Of a DNA stretch of 64,000 nucleotides, positions 41,949-51,210 are shown piece by piece. Source of the stretch: an uncultured Bacteroidota bacterium (GTDB taxonomy: Bacteria > Bacteroidota > Bacteroidia > Flavobacteriales > Flavobacteriaceae); contig CABYCA010000001.1 in NCBI GenBank assembly GCA_902517365.1, positions 1-64,000 on the forward strand, read 5' to 3'. The position numbers and the translations under genes are program-made. The notes beneath the pieces were generated by a model. The model ran no database searches, was not told where the DNA came from, and was given only the letters and a program-made list of their open reading frames with translations. How positions within the stretch are numbered: position 1 is the first letter of the stretch; every line of letters begins with the position of its first letter.

Positions 41949-42695
41949 ATGAAAAAATTTATTTTAATAACAATTTTAACCCTATTTGTTTCATCTCTAT
42001 CTGCTCAAGTAGGACAATCAAGAACTTTAATAGTTAAAGATGGTCAGATGGCAAAGTTCTCAGAGGGTATTGCTAAAAAAACTAAAATGTATAATGATTC
42101 TGAAGAATCAGATAAGTACTTTACATTTATGATTCTTAGTGGTCCTAATACTAATAATTTCATCAGAGTAAGATGGATGGAATCAATTGGTGAATTAGAC
42201 TCAAATTCGGCAGGTGCTGATGAACTTAAATATTGGAGTAAAAATGTAGTTCCATATTATACTGAGGGTACATCAAGAATTTGGACAAGAAATGCCAATC
42301 TTTCATATGTACCTGAAAACTCATCAGGTAATCTTCGTAGAGTTATATATTATAATTATAAAGACTCTTCCGAGTGGGACTTTTGGAGATTTAGACAAAG
42401 AGTAAGAAAAGCTATGGAAGAGAGTGGATACGAATCTGCGATGAATGTTTTATGGTGTTCTTCTGGTTGTACAGGAAATTGGGTCCAGGTAAGATTTCAC
42501 CATGATGGATTTGTGGGACAAACTTCTGATTACGGAGAACCTTTACAAAACATGATTGCAAAATATAATGAAATCTATGGTGAAGATGCCTACGAACAAG
42601 ATAGCAATAGCGCTAGTGCATCTCTAACTGATGATGGATTTAGAGTTAGGCATTTAATGCTTATGCCTGAGATGAGCTCATCATCCTGGAACTAA
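41949..42695 (+). CDS. Secreted tandem ferredoxin-like protein, tandem copy 3
   Basis: 248 residues with signal (MKKFILITILTLFVSSLSAQ). VGQSRTLIVKDGQMAKFSEG and AKKTKMYN in repeat 1, RRVIYYNYKDSSEWDFWRFR in repeat 2, CSSGCTGNW Cys motif, and YNEIYGEDAYEQD with HLMLMPEMSS at the end. Closest to copies 1 and 2 by these shared blocks. A terminator lies 21 nt after the stop. Function unknown. Confidence 0.82.
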   Translation: MKKFILITILTLFVSSLSAQVGQSRTLIVKDGQMAKFSEGIAKKTKMYNDSEESDKYFTFMILSGPNTNNFIRVRWMESIGELDSNSAGADELKYWSKNVVPYYTEGTSRIWTRNANLSYVPENSSGNLRRVIYYNYKDSSEWDFWRFRQRVRKAMEESGYESAMNVLWCSSGCTGNWVQVRFHHDGFVGQTSDYGEPLQNMIAKYNEIYGEDAYEQDSNSASASLTDDGFRVRHLMLMPEMSSSSWN

Positions 42696-42715
42696 ACAAC
42701 TATTTATGTATATTA

Positions 42716-42745
42716 AAAAGGCCTCAAAATGAGGTCTTTTTTTTT
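42716..42745 (+). terminator. Rho-independent terminator
   Basis: AAAAGGCCTC-AAAAT-GAGGTCTTTT (one mismatch) followed by a T-run, ending the paralogue cluster. Confidence 0.85.
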
Positions 42746-42757
42746 ATATTTATCTAA

Positions 42758-43660
42758 ATGCTCAAAATTGCCTTCAATAAAAATTATATCTATCCCCTTG
42801 AAGAAAATCATAGATTTCCTATGATAAAATATGAATTAATTCCAGAACAGTTAATTAGAGAAAATACTTGTTCAGAATATAACTTTTTTAATCCAAAAAA
42901 AGTTCATGATGAGATTGTTCTACTTACTCATCAAAGGGCATATTTTGAAAGGTTCAAATCAGTTAATTTATCAAAAAAGGAGATTAGAGAAATTGGATTT
43001 CCTTTAAGCCAAAAACTTGTTGATAGAGAGCTTCAAATAGCTGAAGGAACAATAAAAGGGATTAAATATTCAATTGAAAATGGAATCTCAATGAACATTG
43101 CAGGTGGAACTCATCATGCTTTTTATGATCGAGGTGAAGCTTTCTGTATGTTAAATGATCAAGCAATTGGAGCCAATTATATTATTCATGAAGGTTTGTT
43201 TAAAAAGATCTTGATTATTGACCTTGATGTACATCAAGGAAATGGAACTGCATCTCTATTTAGTTCAAATCCAAATGTTTATACATTATCATTTCATGGA
43301 AAAAAAAATTATCCTTTTAGAAAAGAAAAAAGTGATCTAGATATTGAATTTGATGACAATACAGATGACAATGAATATCTTAAAGTATTAAGAGAGACAA
43401 TACCAAAGGTTATTGATCAATTTGAACCTGAATTTATTTTTTATCTTTCAGGTGTTGATGTCCTTGAGAATGATAAACTTGGTAGACTTTCCTTAACTAT
43501 TAATGGCTGTAAGGAAAGAGATAGATTTATTTTAAAGACATGTAAAGATAATTCTATACCTGTTCAAGTTTCAATGGGAGGCGGATATTCAATGGTTCTT
43601 AAGAATATAATTGATGCTCATTCAAACACTTTTAGATTAGCACAAGAGATATTTTTTTGA
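42758..43660 (+). CDS. Histone-deacetylase-like amidohydrolase
   Basis: 300 residues of the arginase/deacetylase fold. Zn-site pattern: GGTHHAF with catalytic His pair, IDLDVHQGNGTA (Asp155 to His159 region), SFHGKKNYPF, and VDVLENDKLGRLSLT with the second Asp. Members deacetylate acetylpolyamines or acetylated proteins, or act as AcuC-type; target here unknown. No signal. Between the paralogue terminator and a secreted acylase. Confidence 0.9.
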   Translation: MLKIAFNKNYIYPLEENHRFPMIKYELIPEQLIRENTCSEYNFFNPKKVHDEIVLLTHQRAYFERFKSVNLSKKEIREIGFPLSQKLVDRELQIAEGTIKGIKYSIENGISMNIAGGTHHAFYDRGEAFCMLNDQAIGANYIIHEGLFKKILIIDLDVHQGNGTASLFSSNPNVYTLSFHGKKNYPFRKEKSDLDIEFDDNTDDNEYLKVLRETIPKVIDQFEPEFIFYLSGVDVLENDKLGRLSLTINGCKERDRFILKTCKDNSIPVQVSMGGGYSMVLKNIIDAHSNTFRLAQEIFF

Positions 43661-43683
43661 TAAATTAGAAAAAGTCTACGCAT

Positions 43684-46035
43684 ATGAAAAGGTTTATATT
43701 AATAATCACTTCAATTTTAATATACTCATGTACAAACATATCTCAAATTGATGGTTTATTGGATGAAGTTGAAGTTCTTAAAGATAATTATGGTATAAAT
43801 CACATCTATGCAAATAACCAGAGTGACTTATTCTTTATGCAAGGATACCTAGCTGCGAAAGATAGACTTTTTCAATTTGAAATTTGGAGAAGACAAGCAA
43901 CTGGAACAGTTGCAGAAATTTTTGGTGATGATGAATTAGAGAGAGATATAGGAACCAGACTTTTTAAGTTTAGAGGAAATATGGTGGATGAACTTAATCA
44001 CTATCATGAAGATGGTTTTGAAATTGTTTCATCATTTGTGTCTGGAATTAATAAATATATAGAAGAAGTAAACAAGACTCCATCTCAACTTCCAATTGAA
44101 TTTAAAATATTAGGTATAATGCCTGAGAAATGGACTAATGAAGATGTAATTTCACGCCATCAAGGACTTTTAGGGAATATTGATCAGGAACTAAATATTG
44201 GAAGGGCTGTTTCACTAATTGGTGAAGAGAAAGTTAAAGAACTTATATGGTTTCACCCTAAAGACCCGGATATAAGATTAGATAATGATCTAACATATGA
44301 GGATTTAAAGCAAGATATCTTAAGACTATATAATGCATATAGAGAGCCCATTGAGTTTAAGAGACACTATATCTTAGATAAATATCAGTCTGAAGATGAA
44401 ATTACTTTTACTAAATCCAATATTCATTTTAATGATGAGTACTCAATCGGTAGTAATAATTGGGCAATTTCTGGAAATAAATCATTCAATGGATTCCCAT
44501 TACTGGCAAATGACCCTCATAGATCGCTTTCAAATCCATCATTACGTTATATGGCCCATTTAGTTGCACCAGGTTGGAATGTAATTGGAGGAGGTGAACC
44601 TGAAATTCCTGGAATATCAATTGGACATAATGGAATTGGAGCATGGGGATTAACTGTATTTAGAACTGATGCTGAGGATCTATATGTATATGATTTAAAT
44701 CCTAATAATTACTATCAATACAGACATAAAGGGAAATGGTTAAACTTTGATGTAATTAGTGAGACTATAAGTGTTAAAAATAATCCAGATATAAGTGTTG
44801 AATTATTTTATTCAGTTCATGGACCGGTAACATTTATTGATAAAAAAAGAAAAAAAGCTTATGCCATAAAAAATGGTTGGTCTGAGGTCGGAGGATCACC
44901 TTATTTAGCATCTTTAAGAATGGATCAGGCAAGAAATTGGGATGAATATAGAGATGCTTGTAATTATTTTAATATTCCAGGAGAAAATATGGTTTGGGCT
45001 GATAAATATGGAGACATAGGTTGGCAAGCCGTAGGAATCGCTCCTATTAGAAAAACTCATAGTGGTCTTGTTCCAGTTAGTGGAAATGGTGAATTTGAAT
45101 GGCAGGAATATATAGAGATAATTGAGAAACCTAATCTTTTTAATCCAGAAAAAGGATATATAGCAACTGCCAATCAAAATGTAACACCTGAGGATTACAG
45201 AAGATGGGATGTGATTGGATATGACTGGGCTGATCCATATAGAGGTGATAGGGTTAATAGTGTTCTTGAGAGTAAGGATAAATTTGATATGGAAGATATG
45301 ATTAATCTTCAAGTAGACTATTTTTCTATTCCATCAAAGCAAATTATTGAACTTTCAAACGGACACATAAAAAATAATATTGAATACTTTGAAAAACTTT
45401 CAAAATGGAATAATGTTTTAGATAAAAATTCTGTTGAGGCAGGAATATATATTGAATGGCAAACTCAGATTTCTTTTGAATTTATGAGAGAGTTTGTTCC
45501 AGAGGAAGTGCAAAAATATATTGAAGTTCAAATTTATAAAGTTATTGAAGGTATTTCAAAGATGGATAATAAGCAAAAAAGTCTATTTCTTGATAAAACA
45601 TTTAATCAAGCTATAAATAATTTAGAAAAAAAATATGGAGGAGACTCAAGTGATTGGGTTTATGGACAGAGTAGTTATAAACACGTGAAGATATATCACC
45701 CTCTTGAAAAAATAGTTAATGACTCTTTAAAGGATATAATTGCTTTAAAAACTTATCCTAGAGGTGGAGATGGATTTACACCAGGATCTACATCTAGTGA
45801 ATTAAATCAAAGATCAGGTGGAAGCTTTAGAGTAGTAATTAATACAAAAGATTGGGATAATAGTTTTGCAACTAATTCACCTGGACAATCAGGGAATCCT
45901 AAAAGTGAATTTTATAAAAATCTTTATGAAGATTGGGCAAATGATAAGTTTTTTCCTCTTCTATATTCAAAAAATAAGATACTAATGAATCTAAGTGATA
46001 GAAAGGTATTCAGACCCTTAAATCAATCTGAGTAA
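43684..46035 (+). CDS. Penicillin-acylase family lipoprotein
   Basis: 783 residues with lipobox LIYSC (Cys16). The alpha chain (about 23-256) contains IYANNQSDLFFMQGYLAAKDRLFQFE; self-cleavage precedes the nucleophile Ser257 in IGSNNWAISG, as in N-terminal-nucleophile acylases. Beta chain has AWGLTVFRTDAEDLYVYDLN, GENMVWADKYGDIGWQAVG and SPGQSGNPKSEFYKNL. The family hydrolyses acyl amides, including homoserine lactones in some members. Exported to the periplasm. Its end overlaps the convergent asparaginase-type gene by 13 nt. Confidence 0.93.
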   Translation: MKRFILIITSILIYSCTNISQIDGLLDEVEVLKDNYGINHIYANNQSDLFFMQGYLAAKDRLFQFEIWRRQATGTVAEIFGDDELERDIGTRLFKFRGNMVDELNHYHEDGFEIVSSFVSGINKYIEEVNKTPSQLPIEFKILGIMPEKWTNEDVISRHQGLLGNIDQELNIGRAVSLIGEEKVKELIWFHPKDPDIRLDNDLTYEDLKQDILRLYNAYREPIEFKRHYILDKYQSEDEITFTKSNIHFNDEYSIGSNNWAISGNKSFNGFPLLANDPHRSLSNPSLRYMAHLVAPGWNVIGGGEPEIPGISIGHNGIGAWGLTVFRTDAEDLYVYDLNPNNYYQYRHKGKWLNFDVISETISVKNNPDISVELFYSVHGPVTFIDKKRKKAYAIKNGWSEVGGSPYLASLRMDQARNWDEYRDACNYFNIPGENMVWADKYGDIGWQAVGIAPIRKTHSGLVPVSGNGEFEWQEYIEIIEKPNLFNPEKGYIATANQNVTPEDYRRWDVIGYDWADPYRGDRVNSVLESKDKFDMEDMINLQVDYFSIPSKQIIELSNGHIKNNIEYFEKLSKWNNVLDKNSVEAGIYIEWQTQISFEFMREFVPEEVQKYIEVQIYKVIEGISKMDNKQKSLFLDKTFNQAINNLEKKYGGDSSDWVYGQSSYKHVKIYHPLEKIVNDSLKDIIALKTYPRGGDGFTPGSTSSELNQRSGGSFRVVINTKDWDNSFATNSPGQSGNPKSEFYKNLYEDWANDKFFPLLYSKNKILMNLSDRKVFRPLNQSE

Positions 46036-47015
46036 ATCTTAACAGTTAAGTTTCCATTTTTATCTATAGAGGCTCTGTACATTCCGGCTGTATTAAACTC
46101 CATTGATATATTCCCTTCATTATCAAGACCTATTACACCACCATCACCACCTGTTTTTATTACTTTATCTAATGATCTAATTGATGCCTCTTTAATTGTT
46201 TTATTATCATAAATAATCTGTGCAGCTATATCGTATGCCACTACATTTCTTATAAAGTGCTCTCCCCATCCTGTGGTTGAAATACCACAACAATCATTAT
46301 TGGCATACGTTCCTGCACCTATTATTGGGACATCCCCTATCCTTCCCCATCTTTTGTTTGTTGTACCTCCAGTTGAAGTACCAGCTGATATATTTCCCAT
46401 TTCATCAATTGCTACACAACCAACCGTACCATATTTTGAATCATTCATAAAAATATCTTTAAAAGAGACTATATCTTTTTCTTTTGCTTTTCTAACTGCA
46501 TTTATACGTCTTTCGGTAATAAAATATGAGTTAGGAACAGTATCTAAGCCCATTTTAATTGCAAATTCATCTGCGCCTTCAGAAGAAAGTAAAACATGAG
46601 GTGAATCTTCCATTACAGAGATTGCAGCACTTATAGGATTTTTAATATATTTTGAACCAGCTACACCTCCAGCATTAAGATTCTCCCCTTCCATGAAAGA
46701 AGCATCTAGACTTGCTGTTTCTTCATTAGTTAGTGCAGCTCCAATTCCTGCATTGAATAAGGGTGAGTCCTCCATTATTTTTATTGTTTCCTTAACTGCT
46801 GATTGACTTGATCCTCCTGCTCTTAATATTTCATATCCCATCATAACAGCCTCCTCTAATTTATCTTTATAGGCAGCCTCTAATTCTGGTGTCATATTCC
46901 CCTTAAGTATTGTCCCTGCTCCACCATGAATAACAATAGCAATATTATTTTTTAATTCACTTGATTGACATGAACAAATTAAAAGTAATATAAATGAAAC
47001 TATATGTTTTTTCAT
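46023..47015 (-). CDS. Isoaspartyl peptidase/L-asparaginase (Ntn hydrolase), lipoprotein
   Basis: 330 residues with lipobox LLICSC (Cys16). IAIVIHGGAGTI at the start, FNAGIGAALTNEETASLDASFMEG, and the autocatalytic site GTVGCVAIDEMGNISAGTSTGG with nucleophile Thr197. Removes isoaspartyl or asparagine-linked groups from damaged peptides or glycoproteins. Secreted form. 3' end overlaps the acylase gene by 13 nt in convergent orientation. Confidence 0.94.
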   Translation of the reverse strand: MKKHIVSFILLLICSCQSSELKNNIAIVIHGGAGTILKGNMTPELEAAYKDKLEEAVMMGYEILRAGGSSQSAVKETIKIMEDSPLFNAGIGAALTNEETASLDASFMEGENLNAGGVAGSKYIKNPISAAISVMEDSPHVLLSSEGADEFAIKMGLDTVPNSYFITERRINAVRKAKEKDIVSFKDIFMNDSKYGTVGCVAIDEMGNISAGTSTGGTTNKRWGRIGDVPIIGAGTYANNDCCGISTTGWGEHFIRNVVAYDIAAQIIYDNKTIKEASIRSLDKVIKTGGDGGVIGLDNEGNISMEFNTAGMYRASIDKNGNLTVKIYSD

Positions 47016-47066
47016 CTTAATGAATTTATTAAAATATACCTATATTATATTAAAAACTAGTCATAT

Positions 47067-48056
47067 ATGAAACATTTAATTCTTTTTTTATCGATTCTTT
47101 ATTCAATTAATATAAACTCACAGATTAACAATATAGCTGAAAGACTTGGCTATGAAAGTGATGCTAAATTATTAATTATTCATGGTGACGATATTGGAGT
47201 TTCACATTCAGTTAATATCGCATCTTTCAATGGATACTTAAATGATGTTATAAACTCTGGGAGTGCAATGATACCATCTCCATGGATTAAAGAAGTTGCT
47301 GTATTTCATAAAAAATACCCAGAGTATGATCTGGGATTACACTTAACTCTAACTGCAGAGTGGAAAAATTATAAGTGGAGAGGTGTATCATCATCAAATG
47401 AAATTAGATCCTTGATTAACAATGAAAATGAGTTCTACGATAACACAAGTGATGTAAATATTAAAGCTGATCCCGAAGAAGTTAGAAAAGAACTCCAAGC
47501 TCAAATTGACTTTGCAAGATTAATTGGAATAAACCCTACACATATAGATACACATATGGGTGCATTAGCTGTAAATAAGTATTTGTGGAGGGTTTATATT
47601 GAGGTTGGACATAAAAACAAACTTGTACCTATGGTAACTAAATCAAGAGGTTTAAATCTATTTGACGAGGAATTCCCCATGCCTGAATATATTGTTCCTG
47701 TTAACGATATTTACATGCTTTATCCTGGGGCAGATAGAACGTTTATAGAAAATTCAACAGGTGCAGATATCGCAAATACATTAATAGTAAATGATATCTA
47801 CAAATATGATGATTGGTTTAATTTATATTCATCTAAAATTAAGTCATTAAATCCAGGCTTAAATGTCTTTTTGCTTCATTTAGGTTATGATAATGAAGAG
47901 CTTAGAGCAGTTACTATTGATCATCCTGAATATGGTTCACTATGGAGACAGCTAGACTTTGATGTTTTTAATTCAGAAGAGATAAAAAAAGTTTTAAAAG
48001 ATAATAATATTAAACTTGTCACCTGGGGAGAAATAAGAGATATTATTTATGATTAG
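47067..48056 (+). CDS. ChbG/YdjC-family carbohydrate deacetylase, secreted
   Basis: 329 residues with a signal peptide (MKHLILFLSILYSININSQ). Metal-binding pattern: LIIHGDDIGVSHSVNIA (two Asp), YDLGLHLTLTAEWK with His, and NPTHIDTHMGAL with His-x-x-x-His type ligands. The family deacetylates chitooligosaccharides in E. coli ChbG. Substrate here unknown. Divergent from the isoaspartyl peptidase gene. Confidence 0.9.
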   Translation: MKHLILFLSILYSININSQINNIAERLGYESDAKLLIIHGDDIGVSHSVNIASFNGYLNDVINSGSAMIPSPWIKEVAVFHKKYPEYDLGLHLTLTAEWKNYKWRGVSSSNEIRSLINNENEFYDNTSDVNIKADPEEVRKELQAQIDFARLIGINPTHIDTHMGALAVNKYLWRVYIEVGHKNKLVPMVTKSRGLNLFDEEFPMPEYIVPVNDIYMLYPGADRTFIENSTGADIANTLIVNDIYKYDDWFNLYSSKIKSLNPGLNVFLLHLGYDNEELRAVTIDHPEYGSLWRQLDFDVFNSEEIKKVLKDNNIKLVTWGEIRDIIYD

Positions 48057-48117
48057 CAGACAATTTTTCTTATATATTTTTTATGGGAATTTATTAATAT
48101 TTTCAGTAAATTGAAAC

Positions 48118-48522
48118 ATGAGGATTAAAACAATCTTTATAGTTGTCTGTATACTTCTTCTTTTTCAAGTAGCACCATTAATTCTATCACTCTTTTCGGT
48201 TGATATCAAAACAATGCTACTAAAAGAGACCTTTGGTTCAGAAGTAACTAATGATGCAGTATTGATGTTCGAAACTTTCGCTTTTGTTTTGAGCTCTGTT
48301 ATAGTTGGCATTATATGTCTGATTCTTGGCTCATTATCAATAAGAAATTTATCTGCACTTAGAAGACTGTCATTCCTCCTATTTGTTATTATGGGATTTT
48401 TAGCACTACCAGATTTAATCTTTGGAATTTCAGGAAAACCTACTGCCCCTATTCCTGTAATTCTTGCAAATTTGTTAACCATGGGTATATTATTATACGG
48501 GGCTAAAAGAGGTAATATTTAA
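48118..48522 (+). CDS. Four-helix membrane protein of unknown function
   Basis: 134 residues: IFIVVCILLLFQVAPLILSLF, a long helix FVLSSVIVGIICLILGSLSI, LSFLLFVIMGFLALPDLIFGI and PVILANLLTMGILLYGA, with SDIT-like acid loop. Unrecognised; GAKRGNI end. Starts 61 nt after the deacetylase stop and is 9 nt from the next membrane protein. Confidence 0.7.
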   Translation: MRIKTIFIVVCILLLFQVAPLILSLFSVDIKTMLLKETFGSEVTNDAVLMFETFAFVLSSVIVGIICLILGSLSIRNLSALRRLSFLLFVIMGFLALPDLIFGISGKPTAPIPVILANLLTMGILLYGAKRGNI

Positions 48523-48531
48523 TTTAAAAAA

Positions 48532-48753
48532 ATGGAAAAAAATATTTCAAAAATTAGAGCTCACGATGCAATTGTAGGTATGACATACCTTATTTCAGTA
48601 GCAGGATCAATATTTATTAATGCTAATCTTATTTATTTAGCTGTAGGCGTTGGTTTACTTCAAATTATAAGTCCTTTTACAAAGTTCTGTCCAGTATATT
48701 TTATGCTAAATAAGATCATGCCTGACACAGAACCTATTCAAAATGGTAAATAA
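48532..48753 (+). CDS. DUF2892 membrane protein
   Basis: 73 residues, two helices: ISKIRAHDAIVGMTYLISVAGSIF and LIYLAVGVGLLQIISPFTKFCPVYFML. The FTKFCPVY motif is typical of DUF2892 (the membrane half of YgaP-like rhodanese-associated proteins). No rhodanese domain nearby. Function unknown. Confidence 0.82.
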   Translation: MEKNISKIRAHDAIVGMTYLISVAGSIFINANLIYLAVGVGLLQIISPFTKFCPVYFMLNKIMPDTEPIQNGK

Positions 48754-48803
48754 TAGCTTTAGTCTGACTAAGTGTTAGTTTATTTATCTAGATTTGCGCC
48801 TTT

Positions 48804-49589
48804 ATGAAAATTAACTTCAGTAAATACAACGGTGCAGGAAATGATTTTATCTTAATTGATGATAGAAAAAACCTAATCAATGATGACAAGTCATTAATTC
48901 ATGATCTATGTGACAGAAATTTTGGAATTGGAGCCGATGGTCTAATTATTTTAAAGGAGTCTATTAATTCTGATTTTGAAATTCTTCATTATACTTCTGA
49001 CGGAAATTTAGGATCATTATGTGGAAATGGTTCGAGATGTGCAGTATTATTTGCTTATAACAAAGATATTATTAAAGTAAACACAGTATTTCATGCTTTT
49101 GATGGTATTCATAATGCTGAAATATTAAGTAATGGACTTATTAAAATGGAAATGAAACTCAACTCTGATATAGTCAGTAATTCGTATGGCACATGGCTTG
49201 ATACTGGATCACCTCATTTAGTAATTGAAAAGAATGACACTGATAAATTAGATGTGAATATGGAAGGAAGATTAGTCAGATACAATGAGCTTTATAAAGA
49301 AGAGGGTGTAAATGTAAATTTTATTGAAAAGGTTTCTGATAATAAGTTTAAAATTAGAACATACGAAAGAGGGGTAGAAAATGAAACGCTTGCATGTGGA
49401 ACCGGTTCTACAGCATCTGCGATATGCATGAATTTCTTGGGCAGAACAAACAGTGACAATATTACTATGCAATGTAAAGGTGGTGATTTAAATATTCAGT
49501 TTAATATTTCTGAAAAAGAGTATAAAGAAATTTGCATAATTGGTCCTGCTAAACTTGTTTTTGAAGGAGTTATTGAAGTTAAAAAATAA
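48804..49589 (+). CDS. dapF: Diaminopimelate epimerase
   Basis: 261 residues, normal length. MKINFSKYNGAGNDFILIDD at the start. The two catalytic Cys are Cys73 in SLCGNGSRC and Cys198 in LACGTGSTAS. RTYERGVENETLACGTG is the second-site context. Converts LL- to meso-diaminopimelate for lysine and peptidoglycan. Cytoplasmic. Its stop overlaps the convergent 46-residue ORF by 11 nt. Confidence 0.97.
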   Translation: MKINFSKYNGAGNDFILIDDRKNLINDDKSLIHDLCDRNFGIGADGLIILKESINSDFEILHYTSDGNLGSLCGNGSRCAVLFAYNKDIIKVNTVFHAFDGIHNAEILSNGLIKMEMKLNSDIVSNSYGTWLDTGSPHLVIEKNDTDKLDVNMEGRLVRYNELYKEEGVNVNFIEKVSDNKFKIRTYERGVENETLACGTGSTASAICMNFLGRTNSDNITMQCKGGDLNIQFNISEKEYKEICIIGPAKLVFEGVIEVKK

Positions 49590-49719
49590 ACTTACAAAGT
49601 ATTACACCAATTAAAATTCCTTCAAGCCATGTAAGGATTAGAACCTGATATTTACTCAATTTAAATTCTTTTGAAATTTTCCATATCATCTTATCATGCC
49701 ATTTAAAGAAACTGTTCAT
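49579..49719 (-). CDS. Small membrane protein, 46 residues
   Basis: MNSFFKWHDKMIWKISKEFK... with a C-terminal helix (YQVLILTWLEGILIGVIL), ending CKFIF. Overlaps the end of dapF on the other strand by 11 nt. ATG start. It precedes nothing on its strand except the end; upstream DoxX starts 9 nt away. Unrecognised. Confidence 0.5.
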   Translation of the reverse strand: MNSFFKWHDKMIWKISKEFKLSKYQVLILTWLEGILIGVILCKFIF

Positions 49720-49727
49720 ACTTAAAA

Positions 49728-50102
49728 TTAATTATTTTTTGAGTGCCAATATGCAAGAAAAAGAAATAAGCCTTGAAATGGAAGTCTTATGATAGCCTGC
49801 TCTTTTGTAACATCTAAAACTGACTGAGATAACTCACTTTCAACTAAATGTAGGTTTGCAGGAAATACAGAAATTAGTAATACTATAATTCCATATGATG
49901 CAAATATTCTTGTCTTCTTAAAAGCTAATAAAATACCAAAAACTGATTCCATTACACCAGTCAAGTAAACAAAAAACAAATGCACAGAAAGATAGTTTGG
50001 CATTATTGCCAAAAAAAAATCTGGATCAATAAAATGTCTAAAACCAACATATGTATATGCAATTGACATAAAATATATGGTAAACAACTTAAAATACTTC
50101 AT
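49728..50102 (-). CDS. DoxX-family membrane protein
   Basis: 124 residues, four helices. YTYVGFRHFIDPDFFLAIMP and HLFFVYLTGVMESVFGILLAFKKTR are DoxX-type. Quinone- or redox-linked membrane role known loosely for the family. Start overlaps the MarC stop by one base; probable operon with MarC and the cupredoxin. Confidence 0.85.
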   Translation of the reverse strand: MKYFKLFTIYFMSIAYTYVGFRHFIDPDFFLAIMPNYLSVHLFFVYLTGVMESVFGILLAFKKTRIFASYGIIVLLISVFPANLHLVESELSQSVLDVTKEQAIIRLPFQGLFLFLAYWHSKNN

Positions 50103-50680
50103 TAAACGATTAGGCTAATATTTGTTGAAAAAAGCTTAACAGAGATTGAGAGAAGAATAATTCCAAAAACTCTTCTGATAATTCCAATACCGTTTTTACC
50201 TAAAAATTTTTCAATTGTATTTGATGACTTAAGTATTATGTAGACAAATAATGAATTTATAACAATAGCGATAATAACATTAATTAACTGGTATTCTGCT
50301 CTTAATGATAATAGAGTAGTTAAAGTACCAGCACCAGCTATTATAGGAAAAGCTATAGGAACTATAGATGCAGTTTCGGGTTCCTCTCCTTGAAAAATTG
50401 TAATGCCTAAAACCATTTCAAGAGCAATAAAAAATATAACAATTGCACCAGCAACTGCAAATGAATTAATGTCAATGCCTATTAAGTTTAAAATCTCTTC
50501 TCCAATAAAAAGAAAGCCAATCATTATTGTCATCGAGACAATTGTTGCTTTTTCAGATTCAATTTTACCAACTTTTTCTCTCAATGATATGACGATTGGC
50601 GTGGCACCTATAATATCAATTACTGCAAATAAAATCATGCCTGCAGTAAAAATTTCCTTAAAATCAATATTGTCAATCAT
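50102..50680 (-). CDS. MarC-family membrane protein
   Basis: 192 residues with six helices. MILFAVIDIIGATPIVISLRE at the start is the MarC motif, and IPIAFPIIAGAGTLTTLLSL the second. Function unestablished (not a drug exporter as once thought). Its start overlaps the cupredoxin stop (ATGA), so translationally coupled. Confidence 0.9.
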   Translation of the reverse strand: MIDNIDFKEIFTAGMILFAVIDIIGATPIVISLREKVGKIESEKATIVSMTIMIGFLFIGEEILNLIGIDINSFAVAGAIVIFFIALEMVLGITIFQGEEPETASIVPIAFPIIAGAGTLTTLLSLRAEYQLINVIIAIVINSLFVYIILKSSNTIEKFLGKNGIGIIRRVFGIILLSISVKLFSTNISLIV

Positions 50681-51183
50681 TTTTCAACAATTATTTGACC
50701 TTGCATATTTTCGTGAACTGAACATTGGTAGTAATAGGTTCCTTCACTTCCAGAGGGTATAGACCAAGAAACAGTTCCAGAATCAGTTCCATTATTTGTT
50801 ACATTTGAAATTTGATTATCGCTACCTGATCCATTAATTGTCTTTAAATAAAAAGGATGACCGGGTGAATCAACATAAAATGTTAGATTGTCTAACTCCT
50901 TTACTCTTAATATTGGATCATTTCCAAAAATTGAACCAGAACTGTCAGTTACAGAAATTAGGTAATTATTATTATTAGGTGCTGAAACACTAAAAACAAA
51001 TGTACCTGCTGGAAGTTCTTGTATGGGATTATTCACAACATTTGAATCTGAAGAATCAATTAGTCGTCCATTAGAATCAGAGGATGAATTCCCATAGCTT
51101 GATTCACCTTTATTACAAGAAATAATAAAAGCCAAAAGAATAAGTCTAGTCCAAAATAGAAAAGGTTTAAACCTAGTATTCAT
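50677..51183 (-). CDS. Cupredoxin lipoprotein
   Basis: 168 residues with lipobox FIISC (Cys23) and a Ser/Asn/Gly linker. Cupredoxin fold: YVDSPGHPFYLKTINGSG (His ligand) and GTYYYQCSVHENMQGQIIVEK (Cys, His, Met ligands of a type 1 copper centre). Likely a periplasm-facing electron carrier or copper-storing protein. First gene of an operon with marC and doxX. Confidence 0.85.
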   Translation of the reverse strand: MNTRFKPFLFWTRLILLAFIISCNKGESSYGNSSSDSNGRLIDSSDSNVVNNPIQELPAGTFVFSVSAPNNNNYLISVTDSSGSIFGNDPILRVKELDNLTFYVDSPGHPFYLKTINGSGSDNQISNVTNNGTDSGTVSWSIPSGSEGTYYYQCSVHENMQGQIIVEK

Positions 51184-51210
51184 TTAATTTATATTTTTCA
51201 AGTTATAAAT

